The notes: generated by a model not told the origin, from the letters alone. A stretch of 64,000 nucleotides of DNA from Paraescarpia echinospica (GCA_020002185.1 CM034541.1:29854345-29918344); one strand, 5' to 3'; shown: positions 1 through 12,489, counted from the stretch's first letter. A program made the numbers and translations.

Positions 1-480
1 AAGAGTACAGAGGAGAGCGACTAAAATGATACCAAATCTGAGGGATCTTAGTTACGAAATACGCCTAAAAGAATGTGGTTTAACAACATTAGAGACCAGG
101 AGATTGAGAGGAGATCACATAGAAGTGTTTAAAATATTGAATGGTTATGAAAATATTGATAGAAACATTTTTTTTCTCAGTTAAGAAAAATAGAAGGACC
201 AGAGGACATGAAGCTACATTAGTAAAGGAGCAGTGTAGATTAGATATAAGAAAGTTCTCATTCTCACAAAGGACTGTAAATGAATGGAACAGATTATCTC
301 CTGATTGTGTTGGTGCTAGTAGCGTGAATATGTTTAAAAATAAAATCGACACACACCTTAAAAAGGCGGGATACATGTAGATAAAAAGTATTGGACTCTC
401 GATAAGCCAAAAGGCTTCCTTGTCCACCTGCCATCCAGAGTAATTTTCTGGATGGCAATCTTGTTAAATCTTGTTAAAAA
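1..480 (+). mobile_element. CR1-type LINE, 3' end of ORF2 plus 3' UTR (truncated by window start)
   Basis: Reading from base 2, the + strand encodes the region downstream of a CR1/Jockey-group reverse transcriptase: a basic start (RVQRRATKMI), then LKECGLTTLETRR, VFKILNGY and FSQRTVNEWNRL, which are typical C-terminal LINE blocks. A run of eight T near 170 shifts the frame by one base; reading resumes in the frame open from 141 to the stop at 380. The 3' UTR (about 381-480) ends in a repeated ATCTTGTTAA-like motif. The same tail occurs inverted at 36021-36483, so both belong to one family. The copy is dead, and its 5' part lies outside the window. Confidence 0.8.
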
Positions 481-489
481 ACTCGACAA

Positions 490-1370
490 ATCTGAAAAAC
501 AGTTGTAGCTGTGATGGACAAAATGCGTCACAGGCTGTGGGAACTGCAGTCAGGTGGCAAACTGGCAATCGGGAAATCATAGCGTTCCACCTGGACAACA
601 AGCTCTGCAAATTAGGATCTTCACTTCGCAGTAGTCAAGGCATAGATGTAACCAAGCTAGTCGTATGCCGGACATCATTCAAGCCACGTTAGACTGCTAT
701 TCTTGCAAGTGCAAAAACTGTCGCAGACATGGAATAATCTGCCGTGGTGGTCGCAAGAATTGGTGGAATACCTCACAGCATTTGAAGACATATGGCCTAA
801 CGCGAGTAAATATGACTGACAGTGATCGAGCAACACTTCAAGGACTGATCGAGATGCATCTTGGCAATCGCGCACTTCAAATGACAAGACGCAAATTGAC
901 AACTAATTTTAATGAAGGAGCCAATTAACAGAGCAATATCAATCTATATGCTCCTCTCCCCAAAAAATTGTAAATATAGCCGAAATGCATTGGGACGTAT
1001 GTCTTCAGTCATCGATCGCTTAAACTACGGTGCTGGAATTTCAATGCTACGAAAGCTGGAAAACGTTCAGTGTCCAATTACGAAGGGTGGCAGAGTGGCA
1101 CGTGCTGTCAAACGGATTCAGCAGGACGTGTTGTACCAGCCCAGCGAGAGTATTCCAGACAGCCATTGGTTCGCCTACACAGACGAAGAACCAAGTCAAA
1201 GAGATTGAGAGATTATCTTGAGCCAAAACGAAACAGACGCCAAGACGATATATACAGAAAGAGTCAGCTTGATCCAGAACCAGAGAGTGGTACCAGCACG
1301 CTGTCGAAAGATGTAACAGCAACGACAGTCATACCAAATAGAGATGATCTACACCATCCGGTCTGACATA
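490..1370 (+). pseudogene. Mutator-like transposase C-terminal fragment, frameshifted
   Basis: Several overlapping frames together read like the C-terminal half of an invertebrate DNA transposase: FHLDNKLCKLGSSL, a Cys cluster (CYSCKCKNC), LKTYGLTRVN, NFNEGANRAISIY, LSPKNCKYSRNALGRM and ITKGGRVARAVKRIQQDV. The order matches proteins I remember being annotated as Mutator-like transposases, where N-x-NE-x-x-N...PKN-x-x-(Y/F)SRN is conserved; that family call is from memory. At least three frame changes (near 660, 910 and 1140) make it non-functional. It starts just after the CR1 tail at 490 and converges on the endonuclease ORF at 1529. Confidence 0.45.
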
Positions 1371-1528
1371 CACACGACACAACTCCACCTGCCTGCCAGC
1401 GAACACAACCAGAACACGAGCACCACAAACGATTGACAATACTACATCATATGAGTTAGCATACGTGATTACGTGATAATACGAAAAAGTTCATTCTACA
1501 TTTACTCCAGAAAAAAGTAAGTTCTTAC

Positions 1529-1921
1529 CTATTTTAATTTTAAATCTATCATGCATGCCGGGTAAGCGCCATGACCAGAACATTTGTCAACATTACTGCA
1601 ATGTATCCTCTCATTGTTCACACGGTGTGGCTCAAGGCTCACATGATCGGCTGTTACACACAGGCTATTGTGGCACAGATGAGAAGCATCCAGTACTGCT
1701 TGTAGGAATGTCATACGGTGGTGCAGCATGTAGGCTAAACGGTGCGCAGTTATTGTGCGTCTATTGCCATGTGCAAATTTATAATTAATTGCACCATATT
1801 TTAAGTTTGACCCTGTTCTGCATTTCATACAGCCTGTCCACAATAAACACTTATTGTTTGATGACACATACGCATTTTCATTTATTTGGTATGGATATTT
1901 GTCATAAAATGTGTCGTCCAT
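1529..1921 (-). CDS. I-PpoI-like His-Me finger (zinc-binding loop) endonuclease
   Basis: An uninterrupted 130-residue ORF. After an N-terminal stretch it shows CLLWTGC, AHRLAYMLHH, DASHLCHNSLCV, DHVSLEPHRVNNERIHC and a final Cys/His set (CSGHGAYPAC). This is the order of the zinc-binding loop region of I-PpoI-type homing endonucleases: the His of SHLCHN corresponds to the general base, the Asn of the VNNER block to the metal ligand, and the Cys/His residues to two structural zinc sites. In animals such ORFs usually sit in repetitive or mobile DNA, and here it converges with a transposase fragment. All motif residues I would expect are present, so it may still be active or only recently inserted. 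The ATG at 1921 is the first in frame. Confidence 0.75.
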   Translation of the reverse strand: MDDTFYDKYPYQINENAYVSSNNKCLLWTGCMKCRTGSNLKYGAINYKFAHGNRRTITAHRLAYMLHHRMTFLQAVLDASHLCHNSLCVTADHVSLEPHRVNNERIHCSNVDKCSGHGAYPACMIDLKLK

Positions 1922-2616
1922 GATGCCTCACTGTGTAGCTGTGTTTCCGTTGCCAGGGACTTTATTGGGGTCAATACACTGTTGGTTTTCCCATAGGCGA
2001 CCATGTTAACGTTTTGTCTGATTATAAGAAAACGTGACCAATAAAATGTCTTAAACTTCTCATCTGCTGTTATCATCATCTCATTGATATGCTGATAGAT
2101 TAATAAAATGGCATACTTCTAGCTCTCGTAAAATGCCTGTATGTGTGACACCCGTCAATATTTATAAAAGCCGGCAAGTATTACTCCGCAAACAGGTCAC
2201 ACAGGAAAATTGCTGCCAAATATCCTTCCGCTTATTCAAATCATCTAAAAATCCACCATTTTACAGTCAACACCTTCTACAATCACACATGAAAATATGT
2301 CTACTGAATGCACTTATGTCACAGCATGTGAATTTTAGAAAAAATTATTCCTCAAAAATACACTGCACTTTTCTTCGTAACGCAACAGAACAGGAAGTTA
2401 TGGCAATTTTGGAGAAACATGTTTACGTTTGACCCTCTTGACACATTTTATAGGCTCTCAAAAAACATGACCCCTTACAGCGTAGTGTCAGATGTCACTA
2501 CCCAGTGCTCCAATAGAGGGAGGCCCGACTGCTGATAAATGACTAACGGAATTGTCACTGGGTCAACAGCGGCTGGAGAGCGGTTGGCAGTATGACAGCA
2601 TATCAGACTCACCTTT
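1922..2616. other. No gene recognised
   Basis: Short ORFs on both strands resemble no family I know. A + strand ORF of 99 codons (2133-2432) has ordinary AT-rich composition and no motif. This may be the 5' flank of the endonuclease gene or decayed element sequence. Confidence 0.4.
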
Positions 2617-2782
2617 AAATATTTAAAGTCATGCCTTTAATTAATTAAAGGCATGCCTTTAATTATTTAAATACGCGTGTATAAAGTTAAAGGCGTGGTT
2701 GTAACATTAAGATAATGCCTTTAGTTAATAAAGTACGCCTATGTAAAATTAAAGGCATGCATTTAATTAATTAAATACGCCT

Positions 2783-2862
2783 ATTTAATTGTAAACAATC
2801 AGAACCAGCGATGTATATTAACAGAAGTATGTATCGCTGTTTCCGATTGGTTACAATTAAAT
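2783..2862. repeat. 80-bp palindrome with the transposon's TIR sequence (unit 1)
   Basis: The left arm begins ATTTAATTGTAAACAATCAG and continues through GCGAT; the right arm is its near-perfect reverse complement, leaving a stem of about 31 bp and a short loop. The arm matches the inner part of the 39-bp TIR of the 3036-9038 element. It looks like an extremely deleted, MITE-like derivative consisting of little more than two TIRs. Confidence 0.75.
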
Positions 2863-2934
2863 ACGCGTAGGTAAATAATTAAAGGCATGCCTTTAAATAA
2901 TTAAATGCGTGCCTTTAATTATTTAAGTACGCGT

Positions 2935-3013
2935 ATTTAATTGTAACCTATCGGAACCAGCGAAACAATTATGTTAACACGCTTTCTTTTGTTCTGATTG
3001 GTTAAAATTAAAT
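2935..3013. repeat. 79-bp palindrome with the transposon's TIR sequence (unit 2)
   Basis: A second hairpin with arms beginning ATTTAATTGTAACCTATCGG and a diverged complement ending in GATTGGTTAAAATTAAAT. It is flanked on both sides by TACGCGTA. It lies 22 bp left of the large element's TIR and shares the same inner sequence. Confidence 0.75.
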
Positions 3014-3035
3014 ACGCGTACGTAAATAATTAAAG

Positions 3036-3074
3036 GCATGCCTTTAATTGTAACCAATCGGAACCATGGAAACA
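3036..3074 (+). repeat. Left terminal inverted repeat, 39 bp
   Basis: It matches the reverse complement of 9000-9038 with one mismatch (G/C at the 34th position). Its inner part recurs in the two 80-bp palindromes just outside it. Confidence 0.85.
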
Positions 3075-3157
3075 TCAGAGCAAGCGAAACAAAATAAAAC
3101 GAAACTGCTACAAATAGACGTCCTTGTCATCGAGCGTGTAAGTGCAACGTCGGCAGG

Positions 3158-4567
3158 ATGGAGGAGGAGGAGGATGTTTTTCAAGTCCCAAACATAAATG
3201 GTAAGGATCATGCTGCTAGCAACATTTTGTTGCACCTAATCATGGCCGATCTTTCTTTGCCACGTTCTGCTTAAAACGACCAGCACGTCGATTACGTAGA
3301 GATACTTCTATATTTATGTATTAATTATATGACTATGTTCATATGACGTGGTCTCTCGGTCGCGCCTGCACGCTGTTACTTTTTAGCCCACTGACCTATA
3401 TCATAACTGGACTGGCTGCCTCCCACAGCTAGTGCAAGGCAAGTGGTACAGGCAGTGAAGCCGCCTGAAGTAATGGGACTCATGTGATACATATGGGGAA
3501 GGACCCTTGGAAGTACCCCACTGAGTGCCCAGCTGAGCACTGCCGCACGCCCTTTGTTAGTCCAATTCAGATGCAGTCCAACACAAAAGCCGTGGTATAT
3601 TGTGCATATCCAAGCATTTATTGCGTTACTGTCCGTGCCGGTGGCTCGATCTTATGTTAGCGGCATGCAAAATGCTATGATTTGGAAGAGGATGGGTACA
3701 AGTCTATTGAATGTTGCAATCTTTTACTAGTTTCCGAGTTTGAAAACTACCAGTCCCAGATCCGTATGATTATTTTCAGTTATTTTTATGGGTGCGATCA
3801 GTTATTTAGCACAATATGACACAATTGAATTGGATGGATGCTAGCTATAAAGAAACACATATATAGGGCCTATATTATATATATATATATATATAATATA
3901 TATATAGTATATATATAATATATACATATATATATATATTATAAGCATTGGGATTACATTTCAGTGCAAATGATTTGAGGATGAGTCATATTCCCGTGCA
4001 CAAGATTATGGGAGCGCTCCAGAAGATTTAATTGAAAGATATCCACACTATTTAAATGGTATGCAAAAATTTCTTAAGTAAAACGGCAGCAAGTAATTGT
4101 TTCGTTGATATTGTATGAAGCAATATTATCGCTAGTATGGAGTCACCGGAAAATATAATCCTGATGCATTCAATGAATGAATCTCTGTTATGTCTTCTGT
4201 AGAGTGAAATGGAGGAAGAACATTACGTCGATGCCGGGACTCCTACGGTAGGTCTATTTTCACAATATACAAGCATCTTTTTTCTAAATGCATTAGTGCA
4301 TTTCCACCGTGACTCACGTTACAGTTTTGCCCATCATCAAATAATAATTTAATTACATAACAAGGTTTTAATGGCATATAATAATAGCGTGACAACAAAA
4401 GAAAACACAAAAATATTTGTGAGCATGAGCATAGTATATAACTATTATTACATGCATTGTGTGAAGTATGTTCACATTATTTTAGGTTCAGATCAGGGCT
4501 GCTGGTACAAGGTCCTTCGTCGGTGGAGCTCTTCCAACACATATACTCGAGGCTGATGTATCAAAAG
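3158..4567 (+). other. Candidate 5' exons of the HECT gene (tentative)
   Basis: An ATG at 3158 opens an acidic peptide (MEEEEDVFQVPNIN) ending at a good donor (GTAAGG at 3201). Further pieces with plausible splice borders are 4023-4057 (EDLIERYPHYLN, phase-compatible with the first), about 4210-4247 (acidic, EEEHYVDAGTP) and 4496-4567 (VQGPSSVELFQHIYSRLMYQ). I could not chain all of them in one frame up to the HECT exon at 4915, so membership and exact borders are uncertain. 3200-3950 otherwise holds no gene, only an AT dinucleotide tract at about 3870-3940. Confidence 0.35.
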
Positions 4568-4914
4568 GTGCAATGATTTAATTCATCATTCCCTTCAGTG
4601 GCATTGATTGTATGAATTACTTTTAGCAATGCATTTATGTTATGTTGTTTTTAAGTTTACAAAGTTACGCTAGGTATTTTTGCAGTGTTAATATGAATAC
4701 TATTAAGGAATGTTAATTGATTGAAAATAGCATCCGTATATTCGATTTTCAGAAAGAACAGGTACATGCGTTTTAATATGTTCAGAGATGAATGCAGGAA
4801 CTACAGTGTCCTCTTTGCCATTGAGATGTGTTTCATACAAGCCAAACATGTGAGACGACAATTAGCACAGTTGGACTAATGAATATAATTGTAAATAAAC
4901 GTGATCTATTTCAG

Positions 4915-5963
4915 CACTGGCTGACTTGTCACAAACGACATCATCCGAGAAGGCTGTAGCGATACAACATCACGATGTCGTTATGGCTCAGCTGAATCTG
5001 TACCGCCAGGAAGATATGACAGCGTGTCGTCTCACTGTGCAATTCCAAGGTGAAGAAGGGGACGATTTTGGCGGACTTACTAAGGAAATGTTTACCATCT
5101 TCTGGAGGGCAGTCGCGGAAGAGCTGTTGTGTGGGGAACATCGCGTTGTTCCAAGACTTCCACTTCATCGCGAGAGAAAGGAAGCGTGGAAGTACGTGTC
5201 GTTGGGGCGGATTCTTTCCCATACAGTGGCCCTCAATGGAACGTTGCCAGTTATGCTTTCGAAATCAATGCTACTCAACGTTATTTTCGAAACCGAAGTT
5301 GCGGAGGAGTGCTTGTTAGACGACTTCCTCCTCTACGTCACTGACCGGGAAAACCCTCTTCTCCGCAGGGCTATGGGGTCATTCGCTGTCTTGACCGAGG
5401 GTGAGCGGAACCGATTGCAGCACTTCTTCAGTGCACACAATTACTTCGACCTTCCTCGCCGTGAGGAAATAAAGGAGCAGGTCCTTGCTATTGCAGAAGA
5501 GGAGATGGTGAAGCGGCCAGTCTTCCTATATGCGCAGATCAGGAAGGGTATCCCTGAATCTCACCGCGCTATCTTCTGGGCACAGGTCAGTATCGACCAC
5601 CTGAAGTACACGCAGGAGCAGCAAAGACCCACACAGGAGAAGGTGGTAAGCTGCTTAGTCACACAGAATAACGACCTGACAGGCCAGGAGGACACTACCT
5701 ACTACTACTCGCAGGAGTTTATCAGCAACCTTGATGAGGATCATCTTGTGAAGTTTTTACTGTTTGTCACCGGGTCGGTCCATCAGCCGAGCAAGATAAC
5801 AGTAATGTTCAACGGTACAACTGGGATTATGCGGTGCCCCACAGTGCACACTTGTTCGAACATTTTGGAGCTGTCTTCGACATATGTAAGTTTCCAGGAA
5901 TTCAGAAGAGAATTCTGCATGGTACTTGACTCAGCAGAGGCATATCAGTATTCCATGATTTAG
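4915..5963 (+). CDS. HECT-domain E3 ubiquitin ligase, main exon (transposon-encoded)
   Basis: The exon follows a TTTCAG acceptor ending at 4914 and runs to a TAG. It encodes a nearly complete HECT fold. The N-lobe start reads VQFQGEEGDDFGGLTKEMF, matching the usual F-x-GE-x-G-x-D-x-GG-x-x-x-E signature. The C-lobe has LLFVTGS, then ITVMFN and PTVHTCSNILELSS, with the catalytic Cys codon at 5853-5855 that accepts ubiquitin as a thioester. The protein ends in an acidic tail, EAYQYSMI. No internal stop is present, in contrast to the broken integrase opposite. HECT enzymes transfer ubiquitin to substrates; the target here is unknown. Substrate-binding N-terminal exons are not resolved. From 4926 (first Met) it is 345 residues, slightly short for a HECT domain. 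Confidence 0.85.
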
Positions 5964-6479
5964 GGAATGTTGGAGTTTTGCGATATTGTCAAACAGATTA
6001 ATTGTTATGCTTACCTGCCTTTTGATTGACGGCAACGTGTGTGAAAACACGCAAACGCCACGATTCATTATTTGAATGTTTTCAAGTTGAATGAACAACT
6101 TTTGTAAATTTTAATCGTGTTCTTTTTGCCGTATGTGTATACATCGGTTAAAACATGCAACATGTACAGTATTACCTCTTTTCAGAGTTGTTTCCTAGTT
6201 GCCATTTTTAGTAAAGATTTATAGTTATTACAATGAAATTGTTTATTGTGGATTTCGTTTCTTTATTTGTTTAGAAAAGAGTATCAATAGGTAACGGAAA
6301 CGAACTATACCTTCATTGTGTACAAGCATTGGTACACTCGGATATCAATTATTCGAACTGTCTACTCACATTAACATGAAAATGACACAACTTTCCATGA
6401 GCATGCTAAATCGAAAGTGTTCCTAACAGATGGCAAAGATCATGCAGATTCTGATTGCAGGGTAGCTACCCTGTCGTCT
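5964..6479. other. Convergent intergenic gap between the HECT and integrase genes
   Basis: AT-rich sequence between the two stop codons. It presumably carries both 3' UTRs. No further ORF or clear hairpin was seen. Confidence 0.5.
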
Positions 6480-8951
6480 TTAAGTATCATGATTTCTGCT
6501 AAGATATTCTATTGCTAGCACATATGATTCGATACCCAAAGTGTCATATGCGTTTGTGACACGAGCCAGCTCACTTTGAACCTCTTGAATTTGTTCCACG
6601 GTGAAATGGTGCGTAACATCTGGTACCTCGATCACTGTAGCCAAACGCTGCAATTCTGGCACAGTAGTGCTAAGGTCGACGATATACCTTTGCTCAGCAG
6701 ATAACGTGATGCCGTTGATCGCTGTCGTCCTGCTGTTTGCACTCCTCACTACACCACTTGCGAATAATCTGTGTGGAGAGCGGTGATGGGCACTCTGGAT
6801 CGGGTGTCTGTTGTGCTGCTGCGTAAACTCATCTAGTTTCTTCTGGATCAGTGGTAAATATGCTAGGTGCAAACACACTAAGTGCAATTCATTATCACAG
6901 TTTAATAAATACTGTTCTTCAAGAAAAGTAAACAGTTGGTAGAAAGGCGACAGGCACCCCTGAAAGACATCCACCCATAGTCTTTCAATGCGTTGATTAT
7001 GGACGCTGGTTCCAATCGTAGCACTTCCTCTACTCGCCCCTCTGTGTTGTACCATTCATCAGGCAACATGACCGTTCTCAACGCCCTCGTCCATTCTCAC
7101 TCTGGATGGCATTCCATACTGTTCGACAGCCTCGAGAAATGCTGCATAGACAGTAGATGCCTTGTTGTTGATGGCCACCTTCAGGTAGGTAATCAGTCGA
7201 CTGTAACCGTCAATTCCTCCATGGACAACGAACCTCCATATGTTTATAGGAGAACGAAGAGCACTAGAATGCATCGAAGAAATAACATTAACTAAATATG
7301 AAGGTATCATTTGTATAGTAAATTAATTAATATTAAATGTCACTGAGAAATCAACAATGTTCAACATGCACAAGTCGCGTCCTTCAAACAATTGCATACT
7401 TATTGGACAACCTATACGCAAATATGAGGCATGACAAAATACATCAGTGTTTGTTGATTAAATGGAATGATGTTAAATTATTTGCATTGTTAAACCAAAT
7501 AATTATTGATAATTACACATCATGACCTAATTTAATTTAGATACCTGATGTGTTTATGATTTCCGTCAATATGCCATAAAGCATTTGGTGTAGGAACATT
7601 GTATGAGCGTCTCTGCACTGTGTTTCCCCAGCGAAGAGCTACACCGGCAGCATTAATTCTTATCATCGCTCTCTGAACTCGTTGGAAAGGCCAAGTATGC
7701 CAATGGTCTCCAAGCGTGCTCGTGCCCCTCGGTAACCGATGTTCAAGTTATATGCGGTCACAGTTTTCAATCGAGCGTCAAGTTCATCATCGCTTATCGT
7801 CGAGTATCGCTGGCTGATGCTAATTCCAAATTCTCTGCATAAAACAAGATAAATACTACACTCTGAAAAAGATCCGTATCTCATGCGTTTTCACAAAATA
7901 CCTCACTACAGAGTAAGATCACAATATAAATTATCACCCAGACTGGTTGTGACAGATAAAGGTCAAAGATAAACCCTGGCATATATGACAGCTTGTAACT
8001 TTTAGGTACTCCTGAAGTGATTTTTTTTCAGATTATAAGACTAGTCTTGTAGATTCAAGGTACTGAATAAAAACTCTAGTTATAAACATATTGTTTTAAC
8101 CAATAATGACCACTCGTCCAGTCATGACTCATATTAACAAGCTTTTTGTAAGCGGTGATATATTTATGTAGGTACATATTTCAATGTTTGCATTATAAAA
8201 AAACAATAACACTATCAAATCTTACTCTATAAATATAATTACCTTAAGCGTCTTTTCAAAGTTGTGTATGATATGCCAAGCAGTTGGGCAATTTCAGTCC
8301 CTTTCAAGCCAAGCTCTAGGAGAGTTTTCAGATGCTGCTCAGTTACGTCAAAGCGCTCCTGCCCCGATGTTCCTCTGACTTTTGGTGCTTGGTACTGAAG
8401 ATGTTCAACTGTTGGCACTTCATTTTCCAGCTGGTCGATAAAATGCTACAAAATTCAAAATATAACATGCATAACTGCTCTATGTTATTTTCGTGAAAGA
8501 AATCAGTTTTCTGGTCAATATTGCAAGGGGTCGCTTTACGCCACGATAAGGGACCGCTTTATCCTAAGCGGTGATGTCAATTTTTTTGTAATAACTAAAC
8601 AATGCATTCCTCAAGAAAGTTCATTATCGCATATTTTATTCACAAAAACTGTTTTGGTTGGTGGGCCGTCTTTACTCTACCACTTTCTACGATTGTCCGA
8701 TTTGTGTTGACGATTAATATAGTGTACATTATATTACTTACGTTGCAATCGCCTAATAATGCTTGCATTGCATTTCTTTCCACAACGAGGCTGTCGATTC
8801 TGGTAAGATTTCTTGTGACCTCTCGTATTCGCCGTATAGCTTCTTGTGGTCCAATAGTGTGCTGCGAGTGTGATCTTACAACATCGGCCACAATCTGACG
8901 AATCGTTCCTAATAACTCGATGATTGACTGAGGATTAAATATACAAGCCAT
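6480..8951 (-). pseudogene. Retroviral/IS3-type integrase (DDE transposase), four exons, inactivated
   Basis: Exons in transcription order: A 8951-8742 (MACIFNPQSIIELL..., leucine-rich, donor GTAAGT), B 8445-8243 (helix-turn-helix-like, EIAQLLGISYTTLKRRL), C 7834-7545 (ISDDELDARLK, then ALWHIDGNHK), D about 7239-6480. Phases of A-B-C agree. Catalytic residues are visible: Asp in WHIDGNHK/GGIDGYSR, Asp in VRMDEGVEN and Glu in HNQRIERLW. Lesions: a 1-base shift in exon C near 7670, a CAT where exon D's acceptor CAG is expected (about 7240), and two consecutive TGA codons after GHVA (7059 and just below). The protein would have joined the element's ends to target DNA. This copy cannot do so unless read differently. 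Confidence 0.8.
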
Positions 8952-8999
8952 GGCATAAAACAAAATGGCAAACATAACATAAATGTCACGCAAGAATGT

Positions 9000-9038
9000 T
9001 GTTTGCATGGTTCCGATTGGTTACAATTAAAGGCATGC
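9000..9038 (-). repeat. Right terminal inverted repeat, 39 bp
   Basis: Reverse complement of 3036-3074 with one mismatch. Upstream in-frame ATGs of integrase exon A (9008 and below) fall at or in this repeat, so I favour 8951 as the start. Confidence 0.85.
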
Positions 9039-9700
9039 TAAATATTTGCAAAGCTAGTAAGTGAGTCAGTCAGTCGTATGCGCGATAACAATACATTTGG
9101 CACAACCCAGTCTGGTTCACTTGCAATCACGCGTGAGCGCACGCTAACAAACGGTACGGTGAAGCGGTGACGCGGTTTACAAGTAGGTCATCGCTATTTA
9201 TTACGACAGTTCCGCCGGCCACATCGGCGCACGACAGGGTAACAATATCTGAGAGTCTAGTAAACACCAGCGCTCGCACAACGTGACAACTGTGGCGGTT
9301 GTCGCGGGTGGAGATATGAGCATTTTGAATGAGTCATAGGTCTATACAATACCGCATCAAAGCCGAAGCAATAGCCTAAGTTCAAAACACTCAACCTCAA
9401 AGACACAGAGATACAGTTTTGAATGTACGTTCAAAATGTTGTCGAGTGTTTTCAACCATGGTTCAAACATTACAGCGCCTTAGTTCAACACTGATTGGTT
9501 TAACATACAATTTTAGTGGTTTTATAATACAATCCCATCGTGTATTTTCAAATCTATCAATCATAACATTTTGCCCATACCACACTATCGTAGTGTTTTT
9601 AACAGGATGTATTTTTATAGTCGTAACCGGTCGCAGCTTGTCAGGTGTGTCGTATCAGATAGGTACATCTAGCGTATTGGCAGTTTATGTTGCGTTGTAT
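9039..9700. other. No gene recognised
   Basis: Single-copy-looking sequence. A 118-codon + ORF (9419-9775) runs into the CA-rich tract and has no recognisable motif. Confidence 0.4.
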
Positions 9701-9704
9701 ATAG

Positions 9705-11534
<1,830 letters not shown>

Positions 11535-12435
11535 GCATGTTGTCCCCTTTCCTCTTTGTTGTTGTTATTGACTTCATCATGAGGAAAACGATGAAAGGTC
11601 CGAACTTGTGTGTTAGTGGATAAATAATAAGTTAACAGACCTTGACTTTGCCGACGACATTGTACTGCTCAGCCACACGCAAGAGATCCTGCAAGAGATG
11701 ACCAATAATTTAAACGACAATGGAGCGATGGTCGGAATACGAATCAGCTATGAGAAGACAAAACATTGTCAGTTGGTGATGGATCTGACCCCCGCATTGT
11801 GATCGGTCAGCAAGACTTGTAGTGCGTCGAGAACTTACCTTACCTTGGAAGCTGCATCTCTAGGGAAGGCGACGTGGAAGTAGATGTGCGAGCCAGGATA
11901 GGCAAGGCATCAGCAGTGTTCCAAATATGGTCCAGTACCATCAGAAAGGACAAAAAACTACGTCTTTACATGTCAATCGTAATATCAACAGCGATATATA
12001 TATATATATATGCCTGTGAAACGTGGAAGAATACGGCGAAAATATCCACACAAAAACAGACAATATCATTCCGCCGGCGATGCCTCCGGTTCATATTGGG
12101 CACATAATGGAGAGAGCACATCACCAATGAAGAAGTGATGAGGAGGGCAGGTCTGGATAGCCTGCATGTCATAGTTAAGTTTCGACAACGGAGACTACCG
12201 GGACATATCCTACGTTTACCAAGAGTTAGAAAAGCATATGTAGCGATGGAGTGGGATGCCTGAAGGTGGTAACAGAAGGAGAGGAAGGCCGACGAAGACT
12301 TGGCGCAAGACATTTAAAGAAGATCTGGCAGAAATATGGAAATTACCCGGAATGAGGCCAAAGAAATTGCGAAAGACCGTAATAGATTGACAAAGCTCGT
12401 CGCCCGATGTCCCGAAAGGAACAGGAGGAACTAAG
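11535..12435 (+). pseudogene. Non-LTR retrotransposon reverse transcriptase, C-terminal half, decayed
   Basis: Broken frames encode the block order of LINE reverse transcriptases: GCMLSPFLFVVVIDFIMRK, then LDFADDIVLLSHTQ (the FADD catalytic pair is intact), KTKTLSV-like residues, YLGSCISREGD, DVRARIGKASAVF, IW, ACETWK, CLRFILG, then RRAGL, RQRRLPGHILR, GRPTKTW and AKDRNRLT. The downstream blocks match the 'craniofacial development protein 2-like' LINE type. Several stops and frame changes, plus an internal AT dinucleotide run near 11996, show that it is dead. No 5' endonuclease region is visible. Confidence 0.7.
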
Positions 12436-12489
12436 TCTAAGTCTAACCTTCTAGGTCAATAATCCGACGGGTGCCCCCCCCCAGGCACA

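Larger units (their letters stand above)
2617..3035. repeat. Array of short AT-rich palindromes (GGCATGCC and ACGCGT cores)
   Basis: The palindrome TTAAAGGCATGCCTTTAA or a close variant recurs near 2645, 2750, 2880 and 3031. Between copies lie AATACGCGTA-type blocks and two larger hairpins (2783-2862 and 2935-3013). Nothing similar follows the right end of the adjoining transposon at 9038, so the array is one-sided. Confidence 0.8.
3036..9038. mobile_element. 6.0-kb DNA transposon with 39-bp TIRs carrying HECT and integrase genes
   Basis: The ends are inverted copies of a 39-bp sequence beginning GCATGCCTTTAATTGTAACC (3036-3074 and, reversed, 9000-9038) that differ at a single base. Between them are a HECT-domain gene on the + strand (last exon 4915-5963) and a multi-exon retroviral-type integrase gene on the - strand (8951 to 6480), converging with about 520 bp between their stops. 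The integrase is the obvious mobilising enzyme. The HECT gene is an accessory whose role is unknown. A target duplication could not be fixed because the left flank is itself palindromic. The superfamily name is uncertain; the integrase resembles the IS3/retroviral type. Confidence 0.75.
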
